Of a stretch of 64,000 nt of DNA, positions 45,776-57,109 are shown piece by piece (position 1 is the first letter of the stretch; every line of letters starts with the position of its first letter). Source of the DNA: Lotus japonicus. Its lineage: Eukaryota; Streptophyta; Magnoliopsida; Fabales; Fabaceae. The DNA lies in NCBI RefSeq assembly GCF_012489685.1, contig NC_080046.1, positions 26,542,223 to 26,606,222 on the forward strand. The letters run 5' to 3'. Below the pieces are notes generated by a model. It saw only the letters and a list, made by a program, of their open reading frames with translations. It was not told the origin of the DNA and searched no databases. The position numbers were made by a program, and so were the translations under genes.

Positions 45776-46956
45776 ATGGAGGCTCGCGGTCGGAGACAAC
45801 GTATTCCACCAGAGTAGGAGCAAAGCAAGGAGGTGCGGCAGGAGCGAACGACTCAGTCACCTCCTCTACCGCATTTTGTGGTTACTCAAAGAGACTGGCG
45901 ACGGATGATGCACAACGTTGACGGTATCCGGCGCCAGAATGATTACCTACAGGAGCAGCTCGATTTCTTTCGGCGCGAGTAGCAAGACGAAGGCGTTCAC
46001 GAAGCGAAAGCGGTTGCAGAATTTGAGCCTTTCTCGGTGGAGGTAAGGGATGTCGTTATTCCGGACAACATGAAGAGCCTGGTGTTAGAATCTTAGAGTG
46101 GCAAGACTGATCCGAAAGATCACCTTCTCTATTTCAATACAAAAATGGTAATTAGCGCAGCATCGGACGCGGTGAAGTGCAGAATGTTTCCTGCAACGTT
46201 CAAAGGAACGACGATGGCATGGTTAACGACGTTGTCGCGTGGCTCAATCGCCAATTTCCGTGATTTTTCACCAAAATTCTTGATTCAGTTCTCCACGAGT
46301 AAGGTCAAGCAAGTTACTATAGATGATCTGTACAATGTGCGCTATGCTAAGGGCGAAACATTGAAGCAGTACATGGCGCGTTTCTGTGCGGCTTCCGTGA
46401 AGGTGGACGAGTCTGAGCCGCGAGCTTCCGCGCGAGCGTTTACGAATGGTCTGTTGCCAGGACCATTAAACAGCAAGCTGAGCAGGAAACTGGCTCGTTC
46501 CATGACGGAAGTCCGCTCTCGGGCGAGCGTGTACATTGTGGACGAGGAGGAAGATACATTCAAGCGCCACCGTGCGAGAGAAGAGATGGAAGTTCCAGTT
46601 GAACAACCTGGGAAGCCAAGACGCGGTGGTGAGAAAATAAAATTGACGGTGAGACCGGCCAAGGAACAATTAGCGCCACCGTGGTGGTGAGAAAATGAGA
46701 GGCAATGTCGCCGCTGGCGATGTCCAGGGATTAGCTGGCGAGATGAGGCGGATGTGGGGCTCAGCGCTAGTCGAGCAGACATTTTTCGAGAGCTAAAGAT
46801 TGCCCATGCGCCCGCCAAAGGACGTCGATGTGACGAGGTGGTGTGAATATCACTGTGCGGTAGGCCATTATACTAATGATTGCCACGCCCTGGGGAAGGG
46901 CATTGAGAAGTTGGTTAAGGCAGGACGTTTGAGGCGGCATGACCTGGGCGATCGTT
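45776..46956 (+). pseudogene. gag: Tat-type gag
   Basis: ATG at 45776 opens a frame that runs to 46690 with three in-frame TAG codons (in PPE-stop-EQSKE, RRE-stop-QDEG and LES-stop-SGKTDPKDHL). The core KTDPKDHLLYFNTKMVISAA, then MFPATFKGTTMAWLTTLSRG and KVKQVTIDDLYNVRYAKGET, is typical of Tat gag. After a TGA and frame change the zinc-finger-like CEYHCAVGHYTNDC is readable around 46848-46890 (C-x2-H-x4-H-x4-C, the form seen in this clade). Structural protein of the virus-like particle, here inactive. Confidence 0.85.
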
Positions 46957-46961
46957 GATTC

Positions 46962-47690
46962 TTGACCGATCGTCGTGAAGTTGGTCCCTCGCCAGCTAAG
47001 GGCATTAACACGATAGCTGGAGGGTTCGGCGGCGGTGGAGACACTTGTGCGATAAGGAAGCAACACATGAGGGCAGTGAACTCTGTCCAAGAGAATCCTT
47101 TTGGTTTCACACATCCTGATATTATCATTTCAACAAAGGACTTCGCCGGAATCCGACCTCACCTGGACGACCTGGTCGTGGTCATGTTGCAAATCAATAA
47201 TCTAAAAGTCAGACGTGTGCTCTTGGATCAGGGCAGCTCAGCGGACATCATTTATGGGGACGCATTCGATCAGCTAGGTTTGACGGATGGCGATTATACT
47301 CCATTCACAAGAACTCTCGTGGGGTTCTCTGGCGAGCATGTTTGGGTGCAGGGCTTCCTTGATTTGGACACGACCTTTGGCGAGAATGAGAACGCCATAG
47401 TGCTCAGGGTGCGATATCAAGTACTGTAGGTAGTTGGATCCTACAACATGATTATTGGGCGCAATACTTTAAACAGAATTTGTGCAGTAATCTCGACAGC
47501 TCACTTGGCAGTCAAGTATCCGCTGCCTAGTGGCAAGATAGGAAGGATCCGGGTAGACCAAAGTGAGCCCGGGAGTGTTACAGCAATGCTTTGGAGTTGT
47601 ACGGAAAGAGGAATGCTTCAACAGGCCACAGGTGCCACGAGATTGAAGTCCCAGAGGAAAATCTCGATCCAAGGGGCGAAGGACGATTGA
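46962..47690 (+). pseudogene. Tat-type aspartic protease
   Basis: Frame reads NPFGFTHPDIIISTKDFAGI, then RRVLLDQGSSADIIYGDAF, where LLDQGSSADI is the retropepsin active site with Q for the usual T/L/E, and later VVGSYNMIIGRNTLNRICAV. A TAG at 47427-47429 (RYQVL-stop-VVGSYN) interrupts the frame; reading continues in phase at 47430. Confidence 0.82.
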
Positions 47691-49022
47691 ACAGGCCAAC
47701 GCCGATTGAAGAAACTAAGGAATTGAAGTTCGGTGATAGAGTCTTTAAAATTGGAACGAGGCTCACCGAGGAACAAGAGACTCGTTTAGGAAAATTGTTG
47801 GGGGAGAATCTGGATCTTTTCGCTTGGAGTCATAAGGACATGCCCGGGATAGACCCAAACTTCATTTGTCACAAATTGGCGTTGAACCCGAGAATTAAAC
47901 CAATCTCCCAGCTACGTCCGCAGATGGGCGACGAAATGGAGAAAGCCATGCAACAAGAGGTAAATAATTTGCTGGCTGCCGCGTTCATTCGTGAGATCAT
48001 GTATCCCACGTGACTGGCGAACGTGGTGATGGTAAAGAAGGCCTACGGCAAGTGGCAGATGTGCGTGGATTTCACAGACTTAAACAAGGCTTGTCCAAAG
48101 GATTCTTACCCGTTACCAAGTTTTGACAAGTTGGTGGACGGGGCATCGGGCAATGAGCTGTTGAGTTTGATGGACGCTTACTCCGGCTATCACCAAATCC
48201 GAATGCACCCATCTGATGAAGATAAGACTGCGTTCATGATCGCCAGGGTGAATTACTGCTATCAAACCATGTCGTTCGGGTTAAATAATGCAGGGGCGAC
48301 CTACCAGAGGTTAATGGACCGGGTCTTCGCCAACCAGGTCGGAAAGAACATGGAAGTTTACCTGGATGATATGATCATCAAGTCAGTACTGGGGTCGAAC
48401 CACCATGCAGATTTATCCGAAGCCTTTGGGGAAATTTGTAAGCACAACATGAAGCTCAACCCAGAGAAGTGCTCTTTCGAGATCCAAGGGGGAAATTTTC
48501 TAGGCTTATTGATTACGTCTAGAGGAATCGAAATAAATCCAGACAAATGCAAGGCGATACAACAGATGAGAAGTCTAGAGAATGCAAAAGAGGTCCAGCG
48601 CCTGACAGGGCGGATAGCCGCTCATTCAGGCGACAAGTCCGCTCCATTCTTCAAATGCCTTAAGAAAAACACGACCTTTGAGTGGACCCCAGAATGTGAG
48701 GAGGCTTTTACCCGATTGAAGGAGCTCTTGTCTGCTCCTCCCATCCTATCAAAGCCAATACAAGAGCACCCCCTCCACCTGTACTTTTCAGTCGGGAACA
48801 ATGTGATTAGCTCGATGATCTTACAAGAGGTGGATGGCGAGCAGAAAATAGTATACTTTGTGAGCCACATGTTGCAAGGGGCGTAGATCAGATATCAAAA
48901 GATAGAGAAGGCGACGTTGGCGGTGCTCATAAAAGCCAGGTGTTTGAAGCCTTACTTTCAAAGCTTCCAGGTAAAAGTAAGAACTGATTTGCCCTTGAGA
49001 CAGGTTCTGTAGAAACCAGATT
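47591..49022 (+). pseudogene. Tat-type reverse transcriptase and start of RNase H
   Basis: KELKFGDRVFKIGTRLTEEQ and FAWSHKDMPGIDP lead into RT, with the fingers (WQMCVDFTDLNKACPKDSYP), MDAYSGYHQIRM, FGLNNAGATYQRLMD and the active site VYLDDMIIKS, then FLGLLITSRGIEINPDK. Connection and RNase H start: FEWTPECEEAFTRLKELLSA, VYFVSHMLQGA. Stops: TGA at about 48011, TAG at about 48884 and about 49011. The gene is then split by the solo LTR. Confidence 0.88.
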
Positions 49023-50841
49023 TGTAAGACCCAGATTTCATACTAGAATTTAAATGATTGTTTTTAATTATTTTTCCAACTTACAAGTGGAATCGGTTTA
49101 ACCGCAAAAGGGCCTTGTAAAGGAGAATTCTGTTTCGGATGACTTAATGAAGGAGAACGTCCAGGAAATTACTTGATGATATTGCTTGAGGATATTACCA
49201 TAGTCAGTATAAGGATATTACCATTTCCACACCTGACTTAAGTCGAGAGTGTCTGAAAAGGGCTATATCCGCTCTTAAAGCATTGTTTTAGCGAAATTCA
49301 AAATTCTCAGAAGAATAAGAACTTCTCTTTATTTTTCCCATGACCAGCGTTTCCCATGATCAAGAGGATGATTCGTCATGACTGGAGCATCCACTAAGTA
49401 CAGGCGACACTTCCTTGTTTGCGAAGCAAACAGGTCAATGGACTGGTATTTACCCTAGGGAAAAACGATAGAGACAATGAACAATAGCTAGACACGTATT
49501 CGGGTAAGGACGAATCGTTGTTTGCTAGCTTTTGGATACGTGCATCACTTGAAGGGAGATGATCGAAAGATCGGACTCCACATCGGCTGATGGATTGAAC
49601 CTCATATTATTTATTCGTTGATTAAGAGGTTTGTCCTTAATCTTATTATTTATTCCTTGATTAAGAGGCTTGTCCTTAATCGTATTATTTATCCTTGGAT
49701 TAAAGTGGCTGGACCTTAATCCTACTAATTATCCGTTGATTAAAGTGGTTGGACCTTAATCATATTATTTGCTATTCGATTAACGTGGTTGGACCTTAAT
49801 CATACTATTTGCTATTCGATTAACGTGGCTAGACCTTAATCATATTATTTGTATTTGATTAAATAGGTTGGACCTTAATCATACCATTCGTTATTGGGTT
49901 AGGAGAATATACCTTTAATCCTTCCTTATTCGCTGATTAGGAGGATTGTCCTTAATCTCTATCTATATCCTTTGGTTTAGAGGTTAGAACCTCAACATAT
50001 TATTTGTTGATTGATTTAAGAGTATAGATCTTAATCGCGTTAGTTGATTGACTTATGAGTCGTTCAATTATATTAGTTACATGTGGCCCTGCCCTGGAAA
50101 GAAGATGAAGACTTACCTATGCGTGGGAGACGAGCGATGGATTGAGAGATTGACGTTCAGATGATAGAGATAGATATACATCGACCTTATTATTTATTCA
50201 TACGTTGCCTTTAATTATGTTGAATATCTTTAGGACTTATATTACAGTATTCTAGGAAGTCGACCCTTTCTTGCCTTGTTTGCTTTGTTTGTGTTTGGGC
50301 GGTCCGCAAACTGCCAGGCCCGATTAGCTGTTGATCGCTGCCGGAGGTGATTGGATAGATTTACGAGAAGACTTCTTGGAGTGAATGGACTAATCGAAGA
50401 CTGGTAGAAGTAATAGTTAGATTTAAGGATAGAGCCTTGGGTAGAGAAGCTTACCGTCATTGGTTGAAGCTTGTAGGGTCGAACATATAAACTAACTTTG
50501 GTTTTGGGTAGGTTTCGATGCATTACTTTTCTACGACTCTCCAGTGCAGGGATTGTAGGAAGTATATTGGACTTAGGGTGTTGTCGCATTTGAAACCCTG
50601 TTGTCGAATTAATTAATTCTATATTGTATATTTTATGTCTTGAACATCCATTGTCACTCACGGGTGCTTGCCTTGACAAGGCCAGATGTATGGGTTTGGG
50701 AAAGAGTATGCATACCTGGTTTTCGAAATGTTTTGGAAAGTAAACGAAAAAAAATACCCTTATTTGTAAATCCCTTTGGAAAATCATTTCATTTTATTTA
50801 ATAGGTTACTATTTGTGACTTCCGAAAGTCTGGGTGTTACA
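49023..50841 (+). mobile_element. 1.8-kb solo LTR within RNase H, Tekay-like ends
   Basis: Starts TGTAAGACCCAG and ends CTGGGTGTTACA, with AGATT on both sides (49018-49022 and 50842-50846). Ends and orientation match the LTR at 54059-58076 (TGTAAGGCCCGAG...GGGGTGTTACA) but it is less than half as long. It keeps the lead AGTCGACCCT and TTTGTGTTTGGGCGGTCCGC (about 50257-50306), the start of the LTR coding island, which then decays. Confidence 0.9.
49619..49960. repeat. Hairpin-unit tandem array in the 1.8-kb solo LTR
   Basis: Eight to nine units with a period of about 39-40 bp (starts 49620, 49659, 49698, 49738 and on). Each carries GATTAAG and CTTAATC arms around a 9-bp variable loop (AGGCTTGTC, TGGTTGGAC and others), so each is a 6-7 bp stem. 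Confidence 0.88.
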
Positions 50842-50846
50842 AGATT

Positions 50847-51352
50847 TGTCAGGTAGGTTGGAGCATGGTCAGTAGAGCTGTCGGAATACGGTTTGCATTA
50901 TGAAAAGCGTGGGAGAGTAGGGGCACACTTCCTTGCGGATTTCGTGGTGGAGTTGACGCCAGAACCCGGCGAGAAGGTAGCCACTCAGTTGACGCTATTC
51001 ATGGATGGTTCTTCTAATGAAAATGGGAGTGGGCAGGTGTGACATTGAAAGGACCTAGAGAGTTAACTTTAGAGCAGTCTTTGAGGTTTGAATTTAAAGC
51101 TAGTAACAACCAGGCAAAGTATGAGGCATTGATTATTGGGCTGAAGTTAGCGATTGAGGTACAAATTGACAACCTGCTCATCAGAATAGATTCTCAGCTG
51201 GTAGCGAATCAGGTAAGCGAGGCTTTTCAAGTGAAAGAGCCTAACCTGGTTAAGTACTTAGAGCGCGTGCGATTCCTGATGGCCCACCTGCAAGAGGCGA
51301 ATGTGGAATTCGTTCCTAGGACAAAGAATCATAGGCGGACAAGCTGGCCAAA
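50847..51352 (+). pseudogene. Tat-type RNase H, second part
   Basis: Resumes after the solo LTR with LSGRLEHGQ, then FLADFVVELTPEPGE, the catalytic LFMDGSSNENGSG and, after a frame change near 51036, LRFEFKASNNQAKYEALIIG, IRIDSQLVANQV and FVPRTKNHR. These are the archaeal-type RNase H motifs used by Tat/Athila elements. The frame breaks before the integrase. Confidence 0.8.
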
Positions 51353-52640
51353 TTGGCGAGCACAAGGAAGCCCGGAAAAAATCGGAGCGTGATTCAGGAA
51401 ACCTTAGCCTGCCCAAGCATTGAGGGCGAGCTTTTCGGAAGCATGGATCCAATTCTAGACGTCCTGGCGGGTAAGCCAAATGAAGTGGAGCAGCACACAA
51501 AGGAACAGAGGCGGGAGGCGAGCCACTACACTCTGCTGGATGGTCACCTGTTTCGCCGAGGGTTTACCTCACCGCTTTTAAAATGTTTACCTCCGGAGAA
51601 ACATCTAGCAGTTATGTCGGAGGTGCACGAAGGAACATTGGGGGAAGGTCTTTGGCGAGAAAGGTTTTACGGGATGGGTTCTATTGGCCGACCATGAGAA
51701 AGGACTGCTCGGAGTTTGTCAAGAAGTGTGAGAAATGCCAGGTATTTGCAGGCTTACTGAAGGCACCGCCAGAACAGTTAGCAAGTATAAGCTCGCCATG
51801 GCCGTTCACCGTGTGGGGAGTTGATCTGATTGGGTCGTTTCCAATTGTGAGGTCCCAGATGAGACTCATTCTAGTAGGGGTGGATTATTTCACAAAATGG
51901 ATTGAGGCCGAGCCGCTTTCCAAAATCACGGCCGCTAAGATCGTCAATTTCTATCGGAAGAGAATCACATGTAGGTTCAGAGTCCCAAGAGCTATTGTGT
52001 CGGATAATGGGACACAATTTACTAGCAAGAAAACAAGGGAGTTATGCAGCGAGATGGGGATTCAAATGAGGTTCTCTTCAGTAGAGCACCCTCAAACCAA
52101 TGGACAGGTTGAGTCCGCGAACAAGGTAATCTTGGGCGGCCTGAAGCGCCACTGCAGGAGTTTGGTTGGATGAACTCCCAGTGGTGATCTGGTCCTATAA
52201 CACTACGCCGCAATCCAGCACGAGGGAAACACCATTTAGGATGACTTATGGATCAGACGCTATGCTACCAGTAGAAATTGATAAAAGATTGTGGCGGACT
52301 GAGCCGCGGCTGGAGAGCGAGAACGCAACGAATATGGCGACAGAATCGGACCTGTTGTCGGAAACTCGTGAGGAGGCTTGGTGCGTGGGGCGGCGATGAA
52401 ACAACGGGTGACAAGCAAATAAGACTCCAAGGTGCGTCCGAGGGTGATGTAGAAGGGAGACTTAGTCCTCAAAAGACGAACCGGGAACCTGGGGAACAAG
52501 TTGAGCCCAAACTGGGAAGGGCCTTATCAGATCCTGAAAGTACTGGGCCAAGGGGCGTACCACTTAGAAGAGTTGGATGGGAAGCGAGTGCCTCGGGCCT
52601 GGAATGCGACAAACTTGCGGTATTACTATAGTTGAAAGGC
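51353..52640 (+). pseudogene. Tat-type integrase
   Basis: Zinc-binding region (VHEGTLG, then in another frame GGRSLARKVLRDGFYWPTMR and KKCEKCQ). The frame change near 51640 coincides with loss of the second zinc-binding His. The catalytic core has WGVDLIG, SDNGTQFTSK and NGQVESANK. A second frame change near 52165 leads to ELPVVIWSYNTTPQSSTRET and FRMTYGSDAMLPVEI. The C-terminal part is further fragmented to about 52630. DNA insertion enzyme, inactive here. Confidence 0.85.
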
Positions 52641-53358
52641 GGGAGCGACCTGGTGGGCGAGTGCTCTTAAGCTAAAAAGAAAGAAACTTTTTTCTCCATC
52701 TCGGGAGTTTTTTGACAAGAAACGTCTAAATGAAATTGTCAAATAATTTGTATTCACAATTCATATAAATGACAGGGTGTTCTTAGAAATATTCCTACGA
52801 TTGACTTTATCAATCAAGAAACTGAATTACGATGGTTGCTCGGTGGGAAAATTCCCTAAAGGTGGCGATTCCACTATGACCTTTGAAGTTTGGCAATCGC
52901 TCTGGAAAAACTGGCGTAATCACCATATCCGTTGGAGATGTGTGGGATAAGCTCCTTATCCAACAAGCCTCCCCGGAATAAGGGTGAGCATTTCTAACTA
53001 GGCAAAGCCTTGGGCACCCCAAATGGTCATTGGGACCCGAGCACCCCAACCTGAAAATGGATAAAGTCCTCGCCCGACACACCCGACGAGGCCACACTCT
53101 TCCAGTGTGCCAAGCCTTGGTTGAATTAAACCAAGCAAAATGTCCTAGTTAAACCCTCACACAAATCAAGATTGTTACATGTAATTCAGGGTTAAGATAA
53201 AAAGCGTACGAAATAGCGCAGGAGCAACAAAATAAAACGGCGTATTCAAAAGAAAACATGAGGCAAAAGCAAAATGGATGACAAAGATAATTATTTTCAT
53301 TCAAGGCGCCAAAGGTTAAGAAAGATACACTGAAATAAAATAAAAAAAATAAACTAAG
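52641..53358. other. Tat-type region between integrase and antisense gene
   Basis: No open frame I trust. Non-coding spacer, as usual between pol and the antisense gene of Tat elements; it should hold the 3' UTR of both transcripts. Confidence 0.55.
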
Positions 53359-54058
53359 TTACACATCATTATTATTGTTATTTTCTTCCCCAGGTTGGAA
53401 AGCAAGAATCTCCGGAGGATCTTCCGGGTCGACCAAGCCAGCGGGAGTAACCTCTTTGAAGACCCCCATGGGCGCTAGGTCAAGGTTTAGGAAAAGGTGT
53501 TTCACTTGACCCATGGCGAGAAAGAAGCCAATCGCACGTTGGGCAACAACAGCTTCAGCAGGGTCAGACCTTTGCCTGCCTTCAAGCGCCTTGGCATCAG
53601 CCTCAGCCTGAGCTTGAACTTCTGCAATGGCCTTGGCCTTAGCCTCGGCCTCGGCCTTCGCCTTAGCCTCAGCCTCAGCCTCAGCCTCAACCTTGGCCTT
53701 AGCCTCGACCTCAGCCATGGCCTTAGCCTCAGCCTCGGCCTGAACCCTAGCATCAGCGATATCCTTGTCCTTCGTCAGTAACTCACCTTTCAAGAAATCA
53801 AGCTCTTGGTTGGCGGCGGCAAGGGCCTCTTCCTTGGAAGCCGCAGCTTTAGCTTGGGCGGCGAGTTCCCGCTCCAGCTTGTCAATCCTTAGCTTGCGAT
53901 GACCCAAGTCAATACTAATACTCGTAAGCCTTTTGGTTGGCGGCGACGAGGCCGGATTGGTAGGCGCGGGGCTCGCCGAGCGAGTAGGGAGTGTCAGTGG
54001 GGCTGCTGAGTAGAAGTTTCTTCATTCTGCGCACGTGTGGAGGTGGTAGCGTCGGTGT
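53359..54058 (-). pseudogene. 3' part of the Tat antisense extra gene, coiled-coil protein
   Basis: Minus-strand frame 53359-53907 (182 codons) reads LRIDKLERELAAQAKAAASK, then a long Ala/Glu/Lys repeat (about residues 55-110, DNA repeats of GCCTTAGCCTCGGCCTC type) and an acidic Asn-rich end. This is a coiled-coil tail, homologous in place to the ELRQEVSLLRAAHSTQ end at 11229-11630. Upstream, 53908-54058 continues it with stops. The N-terminal domain is not in the window because the element at 54059 inserted here. Confidence 0.7.
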
Positions 54059-54776
54059 TGTAAGGCCCGAGTTTTTAAGCTTATGCTAAGTGAATAAACT
54101 TCTTATTCACGATTAGGGTTGATGTGATGTGAAGGGAAACCTGAACGAAAGTTTATTAAATGAAATATATTTATGAAGGAGAAAGTTCAGGAAAAGTTCA
54201 AGGATTTCATTATGATCGATAAAAGTTATAGCACGAACGTTTTACGCTTAAACCTAGGTCAGAAACCCGAATAAATAGCTAGTTTTTCACTTTTAGGCAC
54301 GATAGCAGTTAATTCCAAGAATCTTCAGAGAAGTGTTAGAACTTTTCTTTTTCCTTATATCACAATCGTTTCGAGGCGAAACTCTAGGATCTACGAACGT
54401 CCGATTCCAATCATCGGAAGTTTGCCGAAACCGAATCCCTGGTATTTCAAAACCCTAGAATTTCTCGACAATGAAGACTTTATCTATTCAGAGCTTCAAA
54501 TGGATATTCTACACGCGTACACCCATTTCTCTTGATGATTTCAATCTTTCTTCAGAAGGAAGTTTTCCATTCCGACATTCGATGCAAAAAGCAACTTATC
54601 GGGTAAAATAGTTTTACACCGACTTTGCACCGACTTTGCATTAGTTGCCAAAAATACAAGGAGACCTCTTTATAGTTTTGGAATTCTTTTGCCAAAACAT
54701 ATCTTATAATTCATGGAGAGTGACGCCGGAAAAATCAGATTCGCGAAACTTTCTTTTTCCCGCGAATTTCCACCTT

Positions 54777-54786
54777 CTATATATAG
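54777..54786 (+). promoter_or_regulatory. TATA box of the young LTR
   Basis: TCTATATATA, about 0.72 kb into the LTR. The equivalent position carries CTATAAATAG in the minus-strand relatives. A repeat of it lies at 61638-61647. Confidence 0.65.
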
Positions 54787-56319
54787 CAAATAAAGGAAGA
54801 AAAAACCAAATTTTCTACCCATTTCCCCACCCAAACCCGCGGCCACAAAGAGGAAGAAGGAGGAGGAGATTTTGTTCATCGTTTGCTTGATCGTCGATCA
54901 ATCAGTTGCTACTTCAAGGCTTCGAGGTATAGTCGCTAATCCTTACCTCCGATCGCTTTTTCCATAGCTTTTCTGTAGAGTTTTCTGAGTGGATAGTTTA
55001 TGGGGTTTTGCAAAACTATCCTGAATCTTTCATTTCTGATTCTAAACCTCTTCTATGTATGCCCAAGATCACTTCTGCCGGATTAGATTTTCCGTTATGT
55101 CGCCGGAATTCCGTCGGAATCAATTTGAGCCTAAAATACCCATTTATGTAGTTTTTGGTGTAAAGCTCCAATCTTTAGGCTGTAAACTATCGCCTTAGCT
55201 TAGTGCTAGTAGGATTAGTTGTTATGAACGTCGTTGGTGACGTCCCTGCAAAATTTTATTTTTGGGATTTCAGTTTTGAAAATCCTAAGTTAAAAATCAT
55301 GACCAAAATACCCCTGCGACAGTTTTTGATCCGATAATTTTTCCGAGTTCAGAATACCCTTAGTTACGGCTTATGAAAGCATAGGAACCAAGTTTGATCG
55401 AAGAAAAATCGAACCCTACAATTACCTATAGTGGCCGAGAGCTATAAGGGGGGAGGAGGAAATTTTCCTTTTCCGAAAACTTGTCTTTTCGCGCTAGATT
55501 ATCGTACCTTAGAGTATAGATTACTTCGAGTAACCTTAGTAAGTATCGATAGCTTAGTTTCCGATAGATTCTGATTGATTTTTGTGGTTTTGTTCTAAAG
55601 GTGATTTTGAGGAATTTCCTTAGGATCAACGCCTTGCTTGTGAAGAAGAGTTTGAAGTTTTTGCTGGAGAACCTTCAGGTGAGGGCTTCTCACTGAATCT
55701 CTAGTTAATGCTTAGGGTCGATATTTCGACATTGTTTACTGTTTATGCACTGAGATTGTGTGTGATTGAAAATGTTTTCTGAGGCTTCGGCTGACAATGT
55801 AGATGATTCATCTACTGAATGTTTTTGAAGATTGACTTACATGCTATGTGCTATGTGGGTAATCTAGGATGTGTGGTGCATGCTTTATATGCTAAGTGCT
55901 AAGTGTTTATGATGCGATTTATTGATATATGACATGTTGTTGATTGTGATGATTTAAATATGCTTTACACTGAAAATCTGAGATTCTGAATGGTGAGAAT
56001 AGCGGGCAGGTCATGCCGATTTTATTTTGAGAGTTTTGAGAAAGTTTGATAGGACGAACGAGGTTCGGGCCTTGTATAGGGTTTATGGATCGAGACATTC
56101 TCTGGAGTCATTTGGGGATTCGAAGATCCCGAGAACTTATAGGAATTGCGATAAGACTAAAAAGGATATTATTTTGAAAAGAAAATTCATAAGACATTAA
56201 ACAACCTCTAAATCTTTAAGTAAGGGTAATAATCTCGAAAGGAGGCTTTGGATGAAAATCATAGTTTGGAAAACGAGAAGTGTCGTCGGATCCAAGTGTT
56301 GAGTCTGTTGTTGTTGTGC

Positions 56320-56435
56320 TGTTGGAGCAGCGTTGGTTGTTGTGCTGTTGGAGCAGCTATGTTGTGGGGCTATCCTGGGGATAAGTCCGGGGAACCTTTA
56401 GTTCCCGAGTATGTGATACTCTAGTGCTGTTGGAG
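56320..56435. repeat. Hairpin cluster in the young LTR
   Basis: GTGCTGTTGGAGCAGC occurs three times (GCTG/CAGC stems). Between the second and third copy lie GGGAAC/GTTCCC with a 5-bp loop (56390-56406) and, directly after it, GAGTAT/ATACTC with a 3-bp loop (56407-56421). Confidence 0.8.
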
Positions 56436-57109
56436 CAGCGATGTGTGTTGTGAAGTGTGTCTTTTGTCGCAGAATCGACTTTGCCTTAGGGTAAGATTTT
56501 AGAGACTTTAATTTACCTAGAACACGTGACGACGTGTCGAGTGAGGACGGAGACGTTGACTGACTAATCATCTTGCATTCATGCAACATTAATGAGGTAT
56601 TAACACAGGACGTACTCTGGACCTCGTCGGTTTCCAAAATGGTCATAAGACCCGGAATGCCGTGAAAGAGCGTTTGTAGACGTCTCTTGTAGCAGACCGA
56701 AATGGCAGACCTACGGGTTTACTGCTGATCTGACTACCCAGTGGGAGTAAGAGACATCACGGGCCGAAATGGCACCACCGTGGCTGGTGAAGGGCTGATC
56801 CGATGATGTCCATCCGTTTCCGGATTGCATATTGGTTGACTGGGTTAACCTGCATACATATCACGCAACATGCATACTGACTTAGTTGATGAGTGTGGTT
56901 GCTATTTGATAAACTTACTTGGAACATGCTAATTGTTAGTATTGTCGTTATGATTTTGTGGAACATGCAACCCTAGGAATGATATCTCTAGTTATAAGCC
57001 TAAGTGGCTATCTATTACTTGTACCTATTGGGTTTATTATCTACATAGTTCTTTAGAGTTGACCCTCGCGTCTTCTGTGTGTGTTTTGGCGGACAACGCC
57101 TTTTGTCAG

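Larger units (their letters stand above)
45461..54058 (+). mobile_element. Tat-type Ty3/gypsy element, decayed, 3' end lost to a later insertion
   Basis: A 5'-truncated LTR (45461-45661), a primer-site remnant, gag, protease, RT, RNase H and integrase on the plus strand, then the antisense extra gene on the minus strand: the layout of the Tat clade. The element is split in RNase H by a solo LTR (49023-50841) and ends at 54058, where the young Tekay-like element starts inside the antisense gene. Its LTR belongs to the same family as copies A and B at 10986 and 13658. Many stops and frame changes show that it is long dead. Confidence 0.9.

Noticed and set aside
50242..50787. 181-codon minus-strand frame in the solo LTR
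   Set aside because: Opposite to LTR orientation and without similarity to anything else here; the sense-strand remnant of the LTR island explains the conservation.
53497..53781. Plus-strand Leu/Ser-repeat frame
   Set aside because: Shadow of the Ala/Glu/Lys coiled coil encoded on the minus strand.
54645..54890. 81-codon frame repeated at 61506-61751
   Set aside because: Identical only through the LTR pair, overlaps the TATA box, no counterpart in the other Tekay-type LTRs.
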